Below, one piece after another: positions 10,117-19,246 of a stretch of 64,000 nt of DNA (positions are counted from its first letter, which is position 1; each line of letters opens with the position of its first letter). The notes under the pieces are model-generated. The model worked only from the letters and a program-made list of their open reading frames with translations, ran no database searches and was not told the DNA's origin. This DNA comes from Phenylobacterium sp. SCN 70-31. Lineage in GTDB: Bacteria; Pseudomonadota; Alphaproteobacteria; Caulobacterales; Caulobacteraceae. The stretch is taken from assembly GCF_001724605.1 (NCBI RefSeq), contig NZ_MEEX01000006.1:218702-282701 (forward strand). The letters are read 5' to 3'. A program made the position numbers and the translations under genes.

Positions 10117-10716
10117 TCACCCCTTGGTCGCCAGCCCCTTCGCCAGGGCCTGCGACATGCGGTGGTGCATGGCGAGGGCGCTGCCGGGCGGAAGCTTGCC
10201 GGCCATCTCCAGCACCACGACGCCGTGGGTCGCCGCCCAGAACATGGTGCCGATCTCCTTGGAGTCGCCGCGCATGTCGCCGGTCTCGATCTGGTCCTTG
10301 ACCCAGGCGGTCATGGTCTCGCGCGCGCGTCGTCCGGCTTCCGCGAGGTCGTCGTGCGTGTCGTCGATCGGCTGGTTGAGGTCGAACATCAGCTTGTAGG
10401 TGTGCGGGTTCTCGAACGCGAACCGGACATAGGCGTCGCCCACCGCCGCGCCCTTGGCCCGCGCGCCCTGGACCGAGTCCCGCGCCGCCTCCAGGGCCTT
10501 GGCGAAGCGGGTGAATCCGTTGGTCCGCACGGCGGCCAGGATATCGTCCTTGTCCTGGAAATAGCGGTAGGGGGTCATCGGCGAGACGCCCAGCTCGGCG
10601 GCGAGCTGGCGCATGGTCACCGCGTCGGGACCCTTCTCGGCGAACAGCCGCTCGGCCGCGGCGCACATGCGTTCGCGGAAGTCGGCGACATCGCTCTCGG
10701 TCAGGACACGCGGCAT
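10117..10716 (-). CDS. TetR/AcrR family transcriptional regulator
   Basis: The ATG at 10716 gives 199 residues (a GTG at 10731 would add five). The N-terminal helix-turn-helix reads TMRQLAAELGVSPMTPYRYF at about residues 35-55; the C-terminal part is a TetR_C-type helical ligand domain. It is divergent from the carotenoid-oxygenase gene, with a repeat-rich 95-base spacer, so it probably represses that gene and itself. Ligand is unknown. Confidence 0.88.
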   Translation of the reverse strand: MPRVLTESDVADFRERMCAAAERLFAEKGPDAVTMRQLAAELGVSPMTPYRYFQDKDDILAAVRTNGFTRFAKALEAARDSVQGARAKGAAVGDAYVRFAFENPHTYKLMFDLNQPIDDTHDDLAEAGRRARETMTAWVKDQIETGDMRGDSKEIGTMFWAATHGVVVLEMAGKLPPGSALAMHHRMSQALAKGLATKG

Positions 10717-10770
10717 TCGACTCGCTCGCACAGAAATCGCTTGCCAAGGGGTACGGCCTGCATAATGAAT

Positions 10771-10790
10771 TTACAACGTAAGTTACAACG
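10771..10790. promoter_or_regulatory. candidate TetR operator
   Basis: TTACAACGTAAGTTACAACG lies in the TetR/oxygenase divergent spacer. It holds overlapping palindromes TTAC-AAC-GTAA and GTAA-G-TTAC and a direct repeat of TTACAACG. It is AT-rich compared with its surroundings and is well placed to block both promoters. Confidence 0.55.
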
Positions 10791-10811
10791 GGTCCTGTGG
10801 GAGGGACGGTC

Positions 10812-12206
10812 ATGGACGGCGACGCGCGCATCAATCCCTATCTGGCCGGCAATTTCGCGCCGGTCCGGTCGGAGGACGATTTCGATCTGACCGTGAAGGG
10901 CGAGATCCCCGCGGGCCTTCGCGGAGCCCTGTTCCGTATCGGGCCCAACCCGCAGTTCGAGCCGCGCGATCCGAACCACCACTGGTTCGGCGGCGACGGC
11001 ATGGTCCACGGCTTCTACGTGGCCGACGGCAAGGTCAGCTATCGCAACCGCTACGCGCGGACTCCCAAGTGGGAGTTGGAGCACCAGCACGGCCGCTCGC
11101 TGTTCGGAAGCTTCGGCAATCCCATGACGACCGATCCCCTGGCCATGGGCAACGAGGGCGGCGTCGCCAACACCAATATCGTCTGGCACGCCGGGAAACT
11201 GATGGCCCTGGAAGAGGGGCACCAGCCCTTCGAGATGGATCCCAGGACGCTGGAGTCGAAGGGTTATGTGCGGCCCTACGCCGGGCGGGTCACGGCGCAC
11301 CCCAAGATCGATCCGGTCACCGGCGAGATGATCTGGTTCGCCTATGGCGTGGGTCCCATGCCGCTCTCGGCCGGCATGAGCTACGGGATCACGGATGCGG
11401 CCGGCGACGTCGTGCGGCGCAGCGACTTCCAGGCCCCCTACGGCTGCATGGTCCATGACTTCATGGTCACGGCGAACCACGTGCTGTTCCCCGTCCTGCC
11501 CCTGACCGCCAGTCTGGAGCGCGCGATGGGCGGCAAGCCGGCCTTCGCCTGGGAGCCGGAGAAGGGGTCGTACGTGGGCGTCATGCGCCGCGACGGCGAC
11601 GTGGCCGACATCCGCTGGTTCAACACCGAGGCCTGCTACGTCTTCCACCCGCTGAATTCGTGGGAGGAGGACGGCAAGATCGTCTGCGACGTCATGCGCT
11701 ACGACGTGGCGCCCCTGTTCCCCAACGCCGACGGCTCTCCGGGCCAGAAGGCGGCGGCGCGCATGGTGCGCTGGACGTTCGATCTGAACGGCGCATCCGA
11801 CGCGATCCAGGAGACCCCGCTGGACGACCTGGACGGCGAGTTCCCCCGCGTCGATCCGCGGGTCGAAACCCGCCGGCACCGCCACGGCTGGTACGCCGGC
11901 GAGACGATGGGCTCGGGCACCGTCCGGATGAACGCCATCGCCCACCTCGATCTCCAGACCGGGCGCCGTCAGGTCTATGAACTCACCGGCGGCGACGCCA
12001 CCTCCGAGCCCGTGTTCGTGCCGCGGACCGCCGACGCGCCCGAGGGCGACGGCTGGCTGACGGCGGTGGTCTGGCGGGCGGCGGAAAACCGCTCGGACCT
12101 GCTGATCTTCGAGGCTCAGGACCTGGAGAAGGGGCCGATCGCCACGGCGGAGCTGCCGCGCCGGGTGCCGTTCGGCTTCCACGGCAACTGGGCGGCGATC
12201 GACTGA
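10812..12206 (+). CDS. carotenoid/lignostilbene oxygenase family protein
   Basis: The ATG at 10812 follows a GGAGGG ribosome site and gives 464 residues. It begins NPYLAGNFAPV and has GLRGALFRIGPNPQFEP, HHWFGGDGMVHGF, HPKIDPVTGEM, MVHDFMVTANH and a terminal VPFGFHGNW. These carry the four His ligands of the non-heme iron of the RPE65/CCD superfamily. Such enzymes cleave a conjugated C=C bond of carotenoids, apocarotenoids or stilbenes with O2. It heads a likely operon with DUF2855, under the divergent TetR gene. Substrate cannot be read from sequence. Confidence 0.9.
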   Translation: MDGDARINPYLAGNFAPVRSEDDFDLTVKGEIPAGLRGALFRIGPNPQFEPRDPNHHWFGGDGMVHGFYVADGKVSYRNRYARTPKWELEHQHGRSLFGSFGNPMTTDPLAMGNEGGVANTNIVWHAGKLMALEEGHQPFEMDPRTLESKGYVRPYAGRVTAHPKIDPVTGEMIWFAYGVGPMPLSAGMSYGITDAAGDVVRRSDFQAPYGCMVHDFMVTANHVLFPVLPLTASLERAMGGKPAFAWEPEKGSYVGVMRRDGDVADIRWFNTEACYVFHPLNSWEEDGKIVCDVMRYDVAPLFPNADGSPGQKAAARMVRWTFDLNGASDAIQETPLDDLDGEFPRVDPRVETRRHRHGWYAGETMGSGTVRMNAIAHLDLQTGRRQVYELTGGDATSEPVFVPRTADAPEGDGWLTAVVWRAAENRSDLLIFEAQDLEKGPIATAELPRRVPFGFHGNWAAID

Positions 12207-12220
12207 AGAGAGGGACTTCG

Positions 12221-13270
12221 ATGCGTGGCTGGGACCTGCTCGTCGATCGGGGCGACCTCACGAAGACGACCCTCGTCGAGGTCGATCCCGACGCCGCGCT
12301 GGCGCCGGGCGAAGCCCTGCTGGCGGTCGAGAGTTTCGCGCTCACGGCCAACAACGTGACCTACGGCGCGGTGGGCGACCAGATCGGCTATTGGCGGTTC
12401 TTCCCCGCGCCGGCCGGGCAGGGCCGCATCCCGGTCTGGGGTTTCGCCCGCGTGGTCCGCACCCACGCGCCCGACGCGCCCGTGGGCCTCAGGCTGTTCG
12501 GCTACTGGCCCATGTCCAGCCACACGATCGCGCGCCTGGAGCGGCGGGGCGACGGCTATGTGGAGATCTCGGCGCACCGGGCGGAACTACCGCCCACCTA
12601 CAACGCCTACCAGGCCGCGCCAGGGGCCCCGGACGATGACTGGCGCTCGCTGCTCCGGCCGCTGTTCATGACCTCGTTCCTGCTGGACGATCAGCTCTCG
12701 GACGCGCCGCTCAAGACGCTGGTGCTGTCCAGCGCCTCGTCCAAGACGGCGCTGGGCCTGGCGTGGCTGGCGCGCCGGCGGGGTGTCCGGGTCGTCGGCC
12801 TGACCTCGCCCGCGCACATCGCCGTCCTGGAGCGTACGGGCCTCTACGATGATGTGGTCGCCTATGCAGATGTCCCGGCCCTGAAGGCGGACGGGCCCGC
12901 GGCCTACGTGGATTTCGCCGGCCGCGCTGCGGTCACCCGCGATGTCCATACGGCCCTGGGCGCCGCCCTGACCGTCAGCCTGGGCGTCGGCCTGACCCAT
13001 TGGGACGCGAGAACCGCACCCCGGCCGGACATCCCCGGGGTGACGCCTGTCTTCTTCTTCGCGCCCGACCGCATCCGCCAGCGCGCCAAGGACTGGGGCA
13101 TGGCGGGCTTGGACAGCCGCTTGCAGGCGGTACTGGGCGACTTCATCCGCGAGAACGCCTGGCTGAAGCTGCGCCACCATGCCGGTCCGGACGCGCTGAG
13201 GTCCCTCTACGCCGAGGTCGTGGCGGGCCGGGTCCGGCCTGACGAAGGCCATATCGTCAGGCCCGCTTGA
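12221..13270 (+). CDS. DUF2855 family protein
   Basis: A 349-residue protein 14 bases after the oxygenase gene. It resembles the DUF2855 family, with an alcohol-dehydrogenase/quinone-oxidoreductase-like N-terminal part (GEALLAVESFALTANNVTY; VWGFARVV) and a nucleotide-fold-like segment LVLSSASSKTALGLAWLARR. A zinc site is not evident. Biochemical role is not established. Co-transcription with the oxygenase suggests a step in catabolism of the cleavage product. Confidence 0.75.
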   Translation: MRGWDLLVDRGDLTKTTLVEVDPDAALAPGEALLAVESFALTANNVTYGAVGDQIGYWRFFPAPAGQGRIPVWGFARVVRTHAPDAPVGLRLFGYWPMSSHTIARLERRGDGYVEISAHRAELPPTYNAYQAAPGAPDDDWRSLLRPLFMTSFLLDDQLSDAPLKTLVLSSASSKTALGLAWLARRRGVRVVGLTSPAHIAVLERTGLYDDVVAYADVPALKADGPAAYVDFAGRAAVTRDVHTALGAALTVSLGVGLTHWDARTAPRPDIPGVTPVFFFAPDRIRQRAKDWGMAGLDSRLQAVLGDFIRENAWLKLRHHAGPDALRSLYAEVVAGRVRPDEGHIVRPA

Positions 13271-13345
13271 AGTCCCGAATGTAACCTGCGGTACAGTGGC
13301 CGGCGTCCGGGCGGCGCAGGTTCGCCCGAACCTCGGGAGGGAACC

Positions 13346-15235
13346 ATGAGACTGTTCGCGGGCGCGGTGCTGGCCGCCGTACTGGCCCCCGTATCGGCCG
13401 CCGCCCCGGCCCTGGCCGCGGGGCCGGACTTCGCCGACCACCGGGACTTCGATTTCGCCGATCGCGGCTTTGTCGGCACGCGCACGGATCCGAAGATCAC
13501 GGCGGCCGACGGCCGCGTGGTCTGGGACCTGTCGGCCTTCGATTTCCTGAAGGGGCCGGCGCCGGCCAGCGTGAATCCCAGCCTGTGGCGCCAGTCCCAG
13601 CTCCTGGCCCGCCACGGCCTCTTCGAAGTGACGCCCGGGGTCTGGCAGGTGCGGGGCTTCGACCTGGCCAACGCCACCTTCATCGCCGGCAAGACCGGCT
13701 GGATCGTCATCGACCCCCTGACCAGCGCCGAGGCGGCGCGCGCGGCGCTCGATCTGGCCAACGCGAAGCTGGGCGCCCGGCCGGTCGTGGCGCTGATCTA
13801 CACCCACAGCCACGCCGACCACTTCGCCGGCGCGCGGGGGATGGTGGCGCAGGCGGACGTCGACTCCCGCAAGGTGCAGGTGATCGCCCCCGAGGGCTTC
13901 CTCGAGCACGCCGTCAGCGAGAACGTCATCGCCGGGCCGGCCATGGGTCGGCGGGCGACCTATCAGTTCGGAAGCTTCCTGCCCAAGGGACCCCAGGGCC
14001 TTGTGAACGCTGGCATCGGGCCGGGCCTGAGCGCCGGGACCCAGACGCTGATCCCCCCGACCGTCGACATCACCCGGACCGGACAGGCCCTCACCATCGA
14101 CGGCGTGCGGCTGGAGTTCCAGCTCACCCCGGGGACCGAGGCTCCGGCCGAGATGAACATCTGGCTGCCCGACCTGAAGGCGCTGTGCCTGGCCGAGAAC
14201 GCCAACGCCACCCTGCACAACGTGCTCACGCCGCGCGGGGCGCTGGTCCGCGACGCCAGCCAGTGGGCGGCCTATCTGGGCGAATCCCTGCGGCTGTACG
14301 GCGACAGCGCCGAGGTGCTGTTCACCAGCCACGCCTGGCCCCGCTTCGGACGGGAGGTGATCGCCGACTACATCGAGAAGCACCGCGACGCCTACAAGTA
14401 CCTCCACGATCAGACGGTCCGGCTGATGAACGACGGCCTGACCGGCCCCGAGATCGCCAATCGCATCCGTCTGCCCGAGGTGCTGGACCGGGAATGGTAC
14501 AACCGCGGCTACTACGGGACGATGAGCTTCAATTCCCGGGCGGTCTATCAGCGCTACATGGGCTGGTACGACGCCAACCCGGTGAACCTGGCGCCGCTGG
14601 ATCCGGCCGACGCCGGCGCCCGCTATGTGGCCATGATGGGCGGGCGCGACGCCGTGCTGGCGGCGGCGCGGACGGCGCACCAGGCCGGCGACGACCGTTG
14701 GGCCGGAGAGCTGGCCAACCGGCTGGTGATGGCCGACGCCGGCGACACGGCGGCGAAGGCGCTGCTGGCCAGCGTCTACGAGCGCCAGGCCATCGGCGCC
14801 GAAAGCGCCATCTGGCGCAACATGTACCTCTCGGGCGCGCAGGAACTGAGGGACGGGGTGCGGGCGGCCGCACCTCAGAGCGCGTCGCTGGACTACATCC
14901 GCAACACGCCGACGCCCATGCTGCTGGACCTGTTCGCCGTCCGGCTCGATCCCGACAAGGCCGGCGCCTCCTCGGTGGCGGTGGACCTCGTCTTCCCCGA
15001 CCGCAAGGAGCGGTTCCGCGTGCGGGTGAAGCATTCCGTCCTGACCTACGAGGCCGATCCCGCGGCGGGGACCGCCGACGCCGTCTACACCCTGCCGCGA
15101 GCGCAGTTCCTGGCGGGGGCGTTGGGCGGCGCCGATCTGTCGAAGGCCGCGACCTCCGGCGACCCGGCCGCCCTGGGGCGGCTGCTCTCCTGGCTGACGC
15201 CGCCGCGAGCGGGCTTTCCCATCGTCACGCGCTGA
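13346..15235 (+). CDS. alkyl/aryl-sulfatase-like metallo-beta-lactamase fold hydrolase
   Basis: A 629-residue exported protein with a signal peptide ending near APALAAG. The MBL metal motif HSHADH is at residues 154-159. SdsA1-like blocks follow: GRRATYQFGSFLP, PTVDITRTGQ, LTPGTEAPAEMN, LAENANATLHN and TSHAWPRFG, supplying the second metal site and sulfate-binding residues. The C-terminal region (about 500-629) looks like the SCP2-like domain of the family. It would hydrolyse alkyl sulfates in the periplasm. It may be transcribed with the two upstream genes but has its own 75-base leader. Confidence 0.85.
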   Translation: MRLFAGAVLAAVLAPVSAAAPALAAGPDFADHRDFDFADRGFVGTRTDPKITAADGRVVWDLSAFDFLKGPAPASVNPSLWRQSQLLARHGLFEVTPGVWQVRGFDLANATFIAGKTGWIVIDPLTSAEAARAALDLANAKLGARPVVALIYTHSHADHFAGARGMVAQADVDSRKVQVIAPEGFLEHAVSENVIAGPAMGRRATYQFGSFLPKGPQGLVNAGIGPGLSAGTQTLIPPTVDITRTGQALTIDGVRLEFQLTPGTEAPAEMNIWLPDLKALCLAENANATLHNVLTPRGALVRDASQWAAYLGESLRLYGDSAEVLFTSHAWPRFGREVIADYIEKHRDAYKYLHDQTVRLMNDGLTGPEIANRIRLPEVLDREWYNRGYYGTMSFNSRAVYQRYMGWYDANPVNLAPLDPADAGARYVAMMGGRDAVLAAARTAHQAGDDRWAGELANRLVMADAGDTAAKALLASVYERQAIGAESAIWRNMYLSGAQELRDGVRAAAPQSASLDYIRNTPTPMLLDLFAVRLDPDKAGASSVAVDLVFPDRKERFRVRVKHSVLTYEADPAAGTADAVYTLPRAQFLAGALGGADLSKAATSGDPAALGRLLSWLTPPRAGFPIVTR

Positions 15236-15239
15236 CGGC

Positions 15240-16175
15240 TCACCGTCGGGCGGCCCGGCGCAGCGCCTGAGGCGGCTGGCCGAACGCGCGGAGAAAGGCG
15301 CGGCGCATGCGCTCGGGGTCGCCGAAGCCGGTCAGGCCGGCCACCCGGTCGATCGGTTCGACGCCTGCCTCCACTGCCGTGCGCGCGGCCTCCAGGCGCA
15401 GGCGTTCGACCGCCTTGGCGGGCGTGGTTCCGGTCTCGGTGGTGAAGGCGCGGGCGAAGTTGCGCGGGCTCATGGCCGCCTGCGCCGCCAGCCGTTCGAC
15501 CGGCAGGGCTTCGTCCAGATGCGCGCGCATCCAGTCCATGAGGTCGCCGAACCGCCCCGTGCGCCCCCCCAGCTCCACCAGGGCCGAGAACTGCGACTGC
15601 CCGCCCGGCCGCCGCTGATGGACGACGAGTTGCTGCGCCGTGCGCCGCGCGACCTCGGCGCCCAGGTCGTCCTCGATCAGGGCGAGCGACAGATCGATTC
15701 CGGCGGTGATGCCGCCCGAGGTCCAGACGTCGCCGTCGCGGATGTAGATCCGGTCCGCATCCAGCCGGACGTCGGGATACCGGCGCCCGAAGTCGTCGGT
15801 GCGGCTCCAGTGGGTGGTGGCGCGCCGGCCGTTCAGCAACCCGGCCTCGGCCAGCAGGTAGGCGCCCGAACACACGCTGGCGTGGCGGCGGGTCGTCACG
15901 GTCTTCAGCCACGCCACGATGGCGACCAGATCCTCCAGCGCCCGCGTTCCGTCGCCGCCCGAGACGATGACGGTGTCGAACCGCGCATCGTCCAGCGGCC
16001 GCGCCCCCATCCGCACGCCCGACGAACTCTCGACCTCGCCGCCGTCGGGCGCGAGTACGGTGAAGGCGTAGCTTCCGGGCCGGAACCGCTCGGCGATCTC
16101 GAAGGCGGCGACGGGGCCGGCGGCGTCCAGGATCTGGAAGCCGGGGAACAGGACGAGGCCCACCTTGCGCGTCAT
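15240..16175 (-). CDS. GlxA-type AraC-family regulator with DJ-1/PfpI domain
   Basis: 311 residues. The N-terminal half is a DJ-1/PfpI amidase-like domain (VGLVLFPGFQILDAAGPVAAFE; CSGAYLLAEAGLLNGRRATTHW, with a Cys in the elbow). The C-terminal ~100 residues are an AraC double helix-turn-helix (VERLAAQAAMSPRNFARAF; GFGDPERMRRAFLRAFGQPP). Proteins with this fusion are transcriptional regulators. It is divergent from a stand-alone DJ-1/PfpI enzyme gene at 16293, which is the likely target. It converges on the sulfatase gene with four bases between stops. Confidence 0.9.
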   Translation of the reverse strand: MTRKVGLVLFPGFQILDAAGPVAAFEIAERFRPGSYAFTVLAPDGGEVESSSGVRMGARPLDDARFDTVIVSGGDGTRALEDLVAIVAWLKTVTTRRHASVCSGAYLLAEAGLLNGRRATTHWSRTDDFGRRYPDVRLDADRIYIRDGDVWTSGGITAGIDLSLALIEDDLGAEVARRTAQQLVVHQRRPGGQSQFSALVELGGRTGRFGDLMDWMRAHLDEALPVERLAAQAAMSPRNFARAFTTETGTTPAKAVERLRLEAARTAVEAGVEPIDRVAGLTGFGDPERMRRAFLRAFGQPPQALRRAARR

Positions 16176-16292
16176 GGCAGAAATCGTTGGATCATTGTCA
16201 TTTCAGACAGACTCTGCGCTGCCTAGGGTCGCGGCGTCAACTGGAAGACCCGTCCACCCGAGGACGGTCAGCCCGCAGGACGGAGACGCCTC

Positions 16293-16979
16293 ATGGCCAA
16301 GACCCGCATCGTGTTCGCGCTCTACCCTGGCGTGACCCACCTGGACTTCACCGGTCCGCACCAGGTGCTGGTCCGCACGCCCGAGTCCGAGGTGGTCGCG
16401 GCCTCGCTGGGCGGAATCGACATCGAGGCCGAGGGGCTGACGTTCTCGAACCTCGCCGATCTGGCGGCGATCGATCGTTGCGACGTGCTCTGCATCCCGG
16501 GGGGCTTCGGTACGACGGCGGCGATCCACGACGAGGCTTTCATGGCGCAGATCCGGCGCCTGGGGGCAGGGGCGACCTACCTGACCAGCGTCTGTACGGG
16601 TTCGCTGATCCTGGGCGCCGCCGGGTTCCTGAGGGGGCGGCGGGCGGCCACCCACTGGGCCTGGCGCGGCGAGCTGCCGGCGTTCGGCGCCACGGTGGGC
16701 GAAGAGCGCGTGGTGCGGGACGGCAATGTCATCACGGGCGGCGGGGTGACGGCGGGCATCGACTTCGCCCTGGTCCTGCTGGAGGAGCTGGCCGGCCGCG
16801 ACTACGCCGAGGCGATCCAGCTCGGGCTGGAGTACGCGCCCGCTCCGCCCTTCGAGTCGGGCCGCCCCGAGCTGGCGCGGCCCGAAGTGCTTCAGGTGGT
16901 GCAGTCGCGCATGGCCGCCGGCGGCGCCGCGCGGGCCGCCGCCACCGCCGAGGCCGCGGCGAAGCTGGCGCGGGCCTGA
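16293..16979 (+). CDS. DJ-1/PfpI family protein, isonitrile hydratase-like
   Basis: 228 residues. The nucleophile elbow SVCTGSLILGAAGFL holds the Cys, preceded by a DVLCIPGGFGT loop and followed by GRRAATHWAW. The order and length are like cyclohexyl-isocyanide hydratase (InhA-type) and unlike chaperone DJ-1. It probably hydrates isonitriles to formamides, but other DJ-1 activities are possible. It pairs divergently with the GlxA-type regulator, sharing a 117-base spacer. Confidence 0.82.
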   Translation: MAKTRIVFALYPGVTHLDFTGPHQVLVRTPESEVVAASLGGIDIEAEGLTFSNLADLAAIDRCDVLCIPGGFGTTAAIHDEAFMAQIRRLGAGATYLTSVCTGSLILGAAGFLRGRRAATHWAWRGELPAFGATVGEERVVRDGNVITGGGVTAGIDFALVLLEELAGRDYAEAIQLGLEYAPAPPFESGRPELARPEVLQVVQSRMAAGGAARAAATAEAAAKLARA

Positions 16980-16985
16980 GCGGGC

Positions 16986-18464
16986 TTAGAAGGAAACCTG
17001 GCTGCGGAGGGCGACGACGTTGGCCTCGTCGCCCACCTGGACCCCCGTCGGGCTCAGGCGATCCACGTCGATGTGGAGATACTGCAGCTGGAAGCGATAC
17101 AGGGCGTTCGGGTGCCAGTTGAGGGCCACCGTCGCGACCGACTGTTCCCCGCCGCGGATCCCGAGGATCGGGGTCGCGGTTCCGCGAGCCCCTTCGCCTG
17201 AGTTGAGGTCCAGAACGCTGTAGCGCGCCGCGATCTCCAGGGCGCCCCACTGGCCGTCGGCCGGACTGAACGCCGCCTTGGGCTTGACGCCTCGGAAGCT
17301 GCCGGTCTGGCCGGACCACTCGTGGTGTTCGCCGGTGAGCGTCCAGGCGCCCTGGACGTACCATCCGCCGAAGCGCGGATTGAAGCCGCCGATGCGATCG
17401 ACGTCGATCCGGAACACTTCGCCCGACACGTGCAGGTTCCGATAGGATACGCCCAGTTCGCCGCCGTACACGGTCATGTCCTTGGCCCGGATCGCGCCGG
17501 TGTCCACGAGCCGCGTCCCATCGACGCGAAGTTCGGGCCGCTCGCGGAAGCGCAGTTCGGTGACCGTGACCGCCCCGGGGCCGGTGTCGGCGACCTTGAA
17601 GATACCCTGCAGGCTGGCGCCCGCGTGCACCGCCCAGTCCTCGCCGGCCAGCGGGGTGAAGGCCACGCGGGCGATATAGCCGCCCTGTTCGTCGAACTCC
17701 GGAGTCGACGTCCCGACCGTGCCGCCGGTCAGCACGAGCGAGCCGAACCAGCGGTCCCCGTTCGCCAGGACCCCGACTCCCGAGCGTGCGTCGCCGCCGG
17801 CCAGGTTCCGCACCATCTCGGCCACGGCCGGCCGTTCCATGAACGAGGCCTCGGCGTTGCTGATGGCGTCCTCCAGTCCGGCCGACGGCGCCCAGCCGCC
17901 GATACGGAGGCGGATCGGGTTCTTCAGGCTCGCGGGCCGCCAGCCGGCGTATTCGAGGAACGCCTGGTTCAGGACCGGCGACTCCGTTCCGCTGCCGCCG
18001 AATTCGGTGATCAGGCTGTAGTTCCAGTGCTTCTGGAACGTGCCCTCCAGACCGATCCGCGCGCGCCGGAAGTTCGTGCCCGAGTTGAGATCGGTCGTCC
18101 CGGCCCTCTCGTCGTAGGCCGCGGCGTCGAACTGGATCATCGAGCGGATCGCGAACTTCGAGCCGTCCGGCGTGGTCAGGGTCGGGCGGCCATTGGGCAG
18201 GCTGACCATCGCCTCCGGAGCCCTGCGGGTCTCGCCGCCCCCATTCTGGCCCCCATTCTGGCCCCCGTTCTGGCCCCCGTTCTGACCGGTCTTCTGGGCC
18301 GCGGCCCTGGTGGTTTCGGCCTTCAACTCGGCCAGTTCGCCGGTCAGGGCGGTGATCCTGGCTTCGAGGGCGGCGATCCGCTCCTCGGTGGTCTGGGCCA
18401 AGGCCGGGGTCGAAGCCCCCGTCAGAAGGGCGGCGAGGATCGCCGTCCGGGTGGTGGCGTTCAT
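16986..18464 (-). CDS. OprP/OprO-type porin
   Basis: The ATG at 18464 gives 492 residues with a signal peptide ending TPALAQ; the frame extends upstream without a sensible start. After the signal is a short coiled coil (about 25-60), then a GQNG repeat linker, then a beta-barrel domain with alternating hydrophobic strands (FAIRSMIQFDAAAYDE; FRRARIGLEGTFQKHWNY) and terminal Phe (RSQVSF), the outer-membrane targeting end. This fits phosphate-selective porin O/P. Substrate specificity cannot be assigned. It converges on the DJ-1 gene. Confidence 0.85.
   Translation of the reverse strand: MNATTRTAILAALLTGASTPALAQTTEERIAALEARITALTGELAELKAETTRAAAQKTGQNGGQNGGQNGGQNGGGETRRAPEAMVSLPNGRPTLTTPDGSKFAIRSMIQFDAAAYDERAGTTDLNSGTNFRRARIGLEGTFQKHWNYSLITEFGGSGTESPVLNQAFLEYAGWRPASLKNPIRLRIGGWAPSAGLEDAISNAEASFMERPAVAEMVRNLAGGDARSGVGVLANGDRWFGSLVLTGGTVGTSTPEFDEQGGYIARVAFTPLAGEDWAVHAGASLQGIFKVADTGPGAVTVTELRFRERPELRVDGTRLVDTGAIRAKDMTVYGGELGVSYRNLHVSGEVFRIDVDRIGGFNPRFGGWYVQGAWTLTGEHHEWSGQTGSFRGVKPKAAFSPADGQWGALEIAARYSVLDLNSGEGARGTATPILGIRGGEQSVATVALNWHPNALYRFQLQYLHIDVDRLSPTGVQVGDEANVVALRSQVSF
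18241..18288. repeat. four 12-bp tandem repeats inside the porin gene
   Basis: Four copies of CC(A/G)TTCTGGCCC, the last one diverged, encode the GQNG repeats between the coiled coil and the barrel. The unit is a multiple of three, so slippage would change linker length and keep the frame. Confidence 0.9.
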
Positions 18465-18699
18465 TCCGGGCAGCCTTCCATTCCCAGTCAGCCTTCCGCC
18501 CGCGGAAGGGGAGGACGCCGCGCGCGCAGATGATCGGGCGGTCAGCGGCATCCGGGTTCTCGCCAACGCAGATGTGCGCCACCTTCCGGCTCGCACGGCT
18601 GGCGATCTCTCTGCGCGGATTCCTGATTTCGGGCGACAGGTAATGCGCCGCCCGCGGAGCCGGCCTCGCGGTCCGCGGCCGTTCGGCTATGCTCCGGGC

Positions 18700-19242
18700 A
18701 TGAGCCGCATCGTCATTGTTTCGGGGCCGCCCGGCGCAGGGAAATCCACCGTGGCGCGTCGGCTCGCCCAGCGGATCGCCGCCCCGCTGGCGATGCACCT
18801 GCGGGCCGACGACATCTACACCTATGTGCAGAAGGGTTTCACGCCCCCGTGGATGCCCGAGGCGCATCAGCAGAACCTTGTCCTGGCGGCGGCCACCGCG
18901 GTCCAGGCGGCGACCTGCGCGGCGGGGGGCTATCAGGTCTTCGTGGACGGCGTCGTCGGGCCCTGGTTCCTCGATCCCTGGCGGCGCGAGGCGGCGGCCC
19001 GCGACCTCGACCTCGACTATGTGGTCCTGATGCCGGACGAGGACGAGGCGGCCGCCCGCGCCGCCGGCCGGCAGGGGCTCGGCGACATGACCGACGCCGA
19101 GGTGGCGCGGCGCGTCTGGCGCACCTTCCGGAACCAGCCGCTGGTCGAGCGGCACAGGATCGACAGCACGGGGCTCGATGTCGGGCAAACGCTGGACGCG
19201 GCGCTGGTCGGTCTTGCGGACGGCCGGTTCCGCCTGGGCTGA
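18700..19242 (+). CDS. small P-loop kinase/AAA-type ATPase
   Basis: The ATG at 18700 gives 180 residues. A Walker A motif SGPPGAGKST lies at residues 8-17, a lid-like RADDIYTYVQKGF follows, and a hydrophobic strand ends VFVDGVVGPWF. The fold resembles zeta-toxin/gluconate-kinase type small phosphotransferases. No partner antitoxin is seen. The frame upstream of 18700 is the antisense of the porin signal region and is rejected. It converges on nadC. Confidence 0.75.
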   Translation: MSRIVIVSGPPGAGKSTVARRLAQRIAAPLAMHLRADDIYTYVQKGFTPPWMPEAHQQNLVLAAATAVQAATCAAGGYQVFVDGVVGPWFLDPWRREAAARDLDLDYVVLMPDEDEAAARAAGRQGLGDMTDAEVARRVWRTFRNQPLVERHRIDSTGLDVGQTLDAALVGLADGRFRLG

Positions 19243-19246
19243 GGGC

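Noticed and set aside
12587..15034. 815-residue minus-strand frame
   Set aside because: Shadow of DUF2855 and sulfatase genes.
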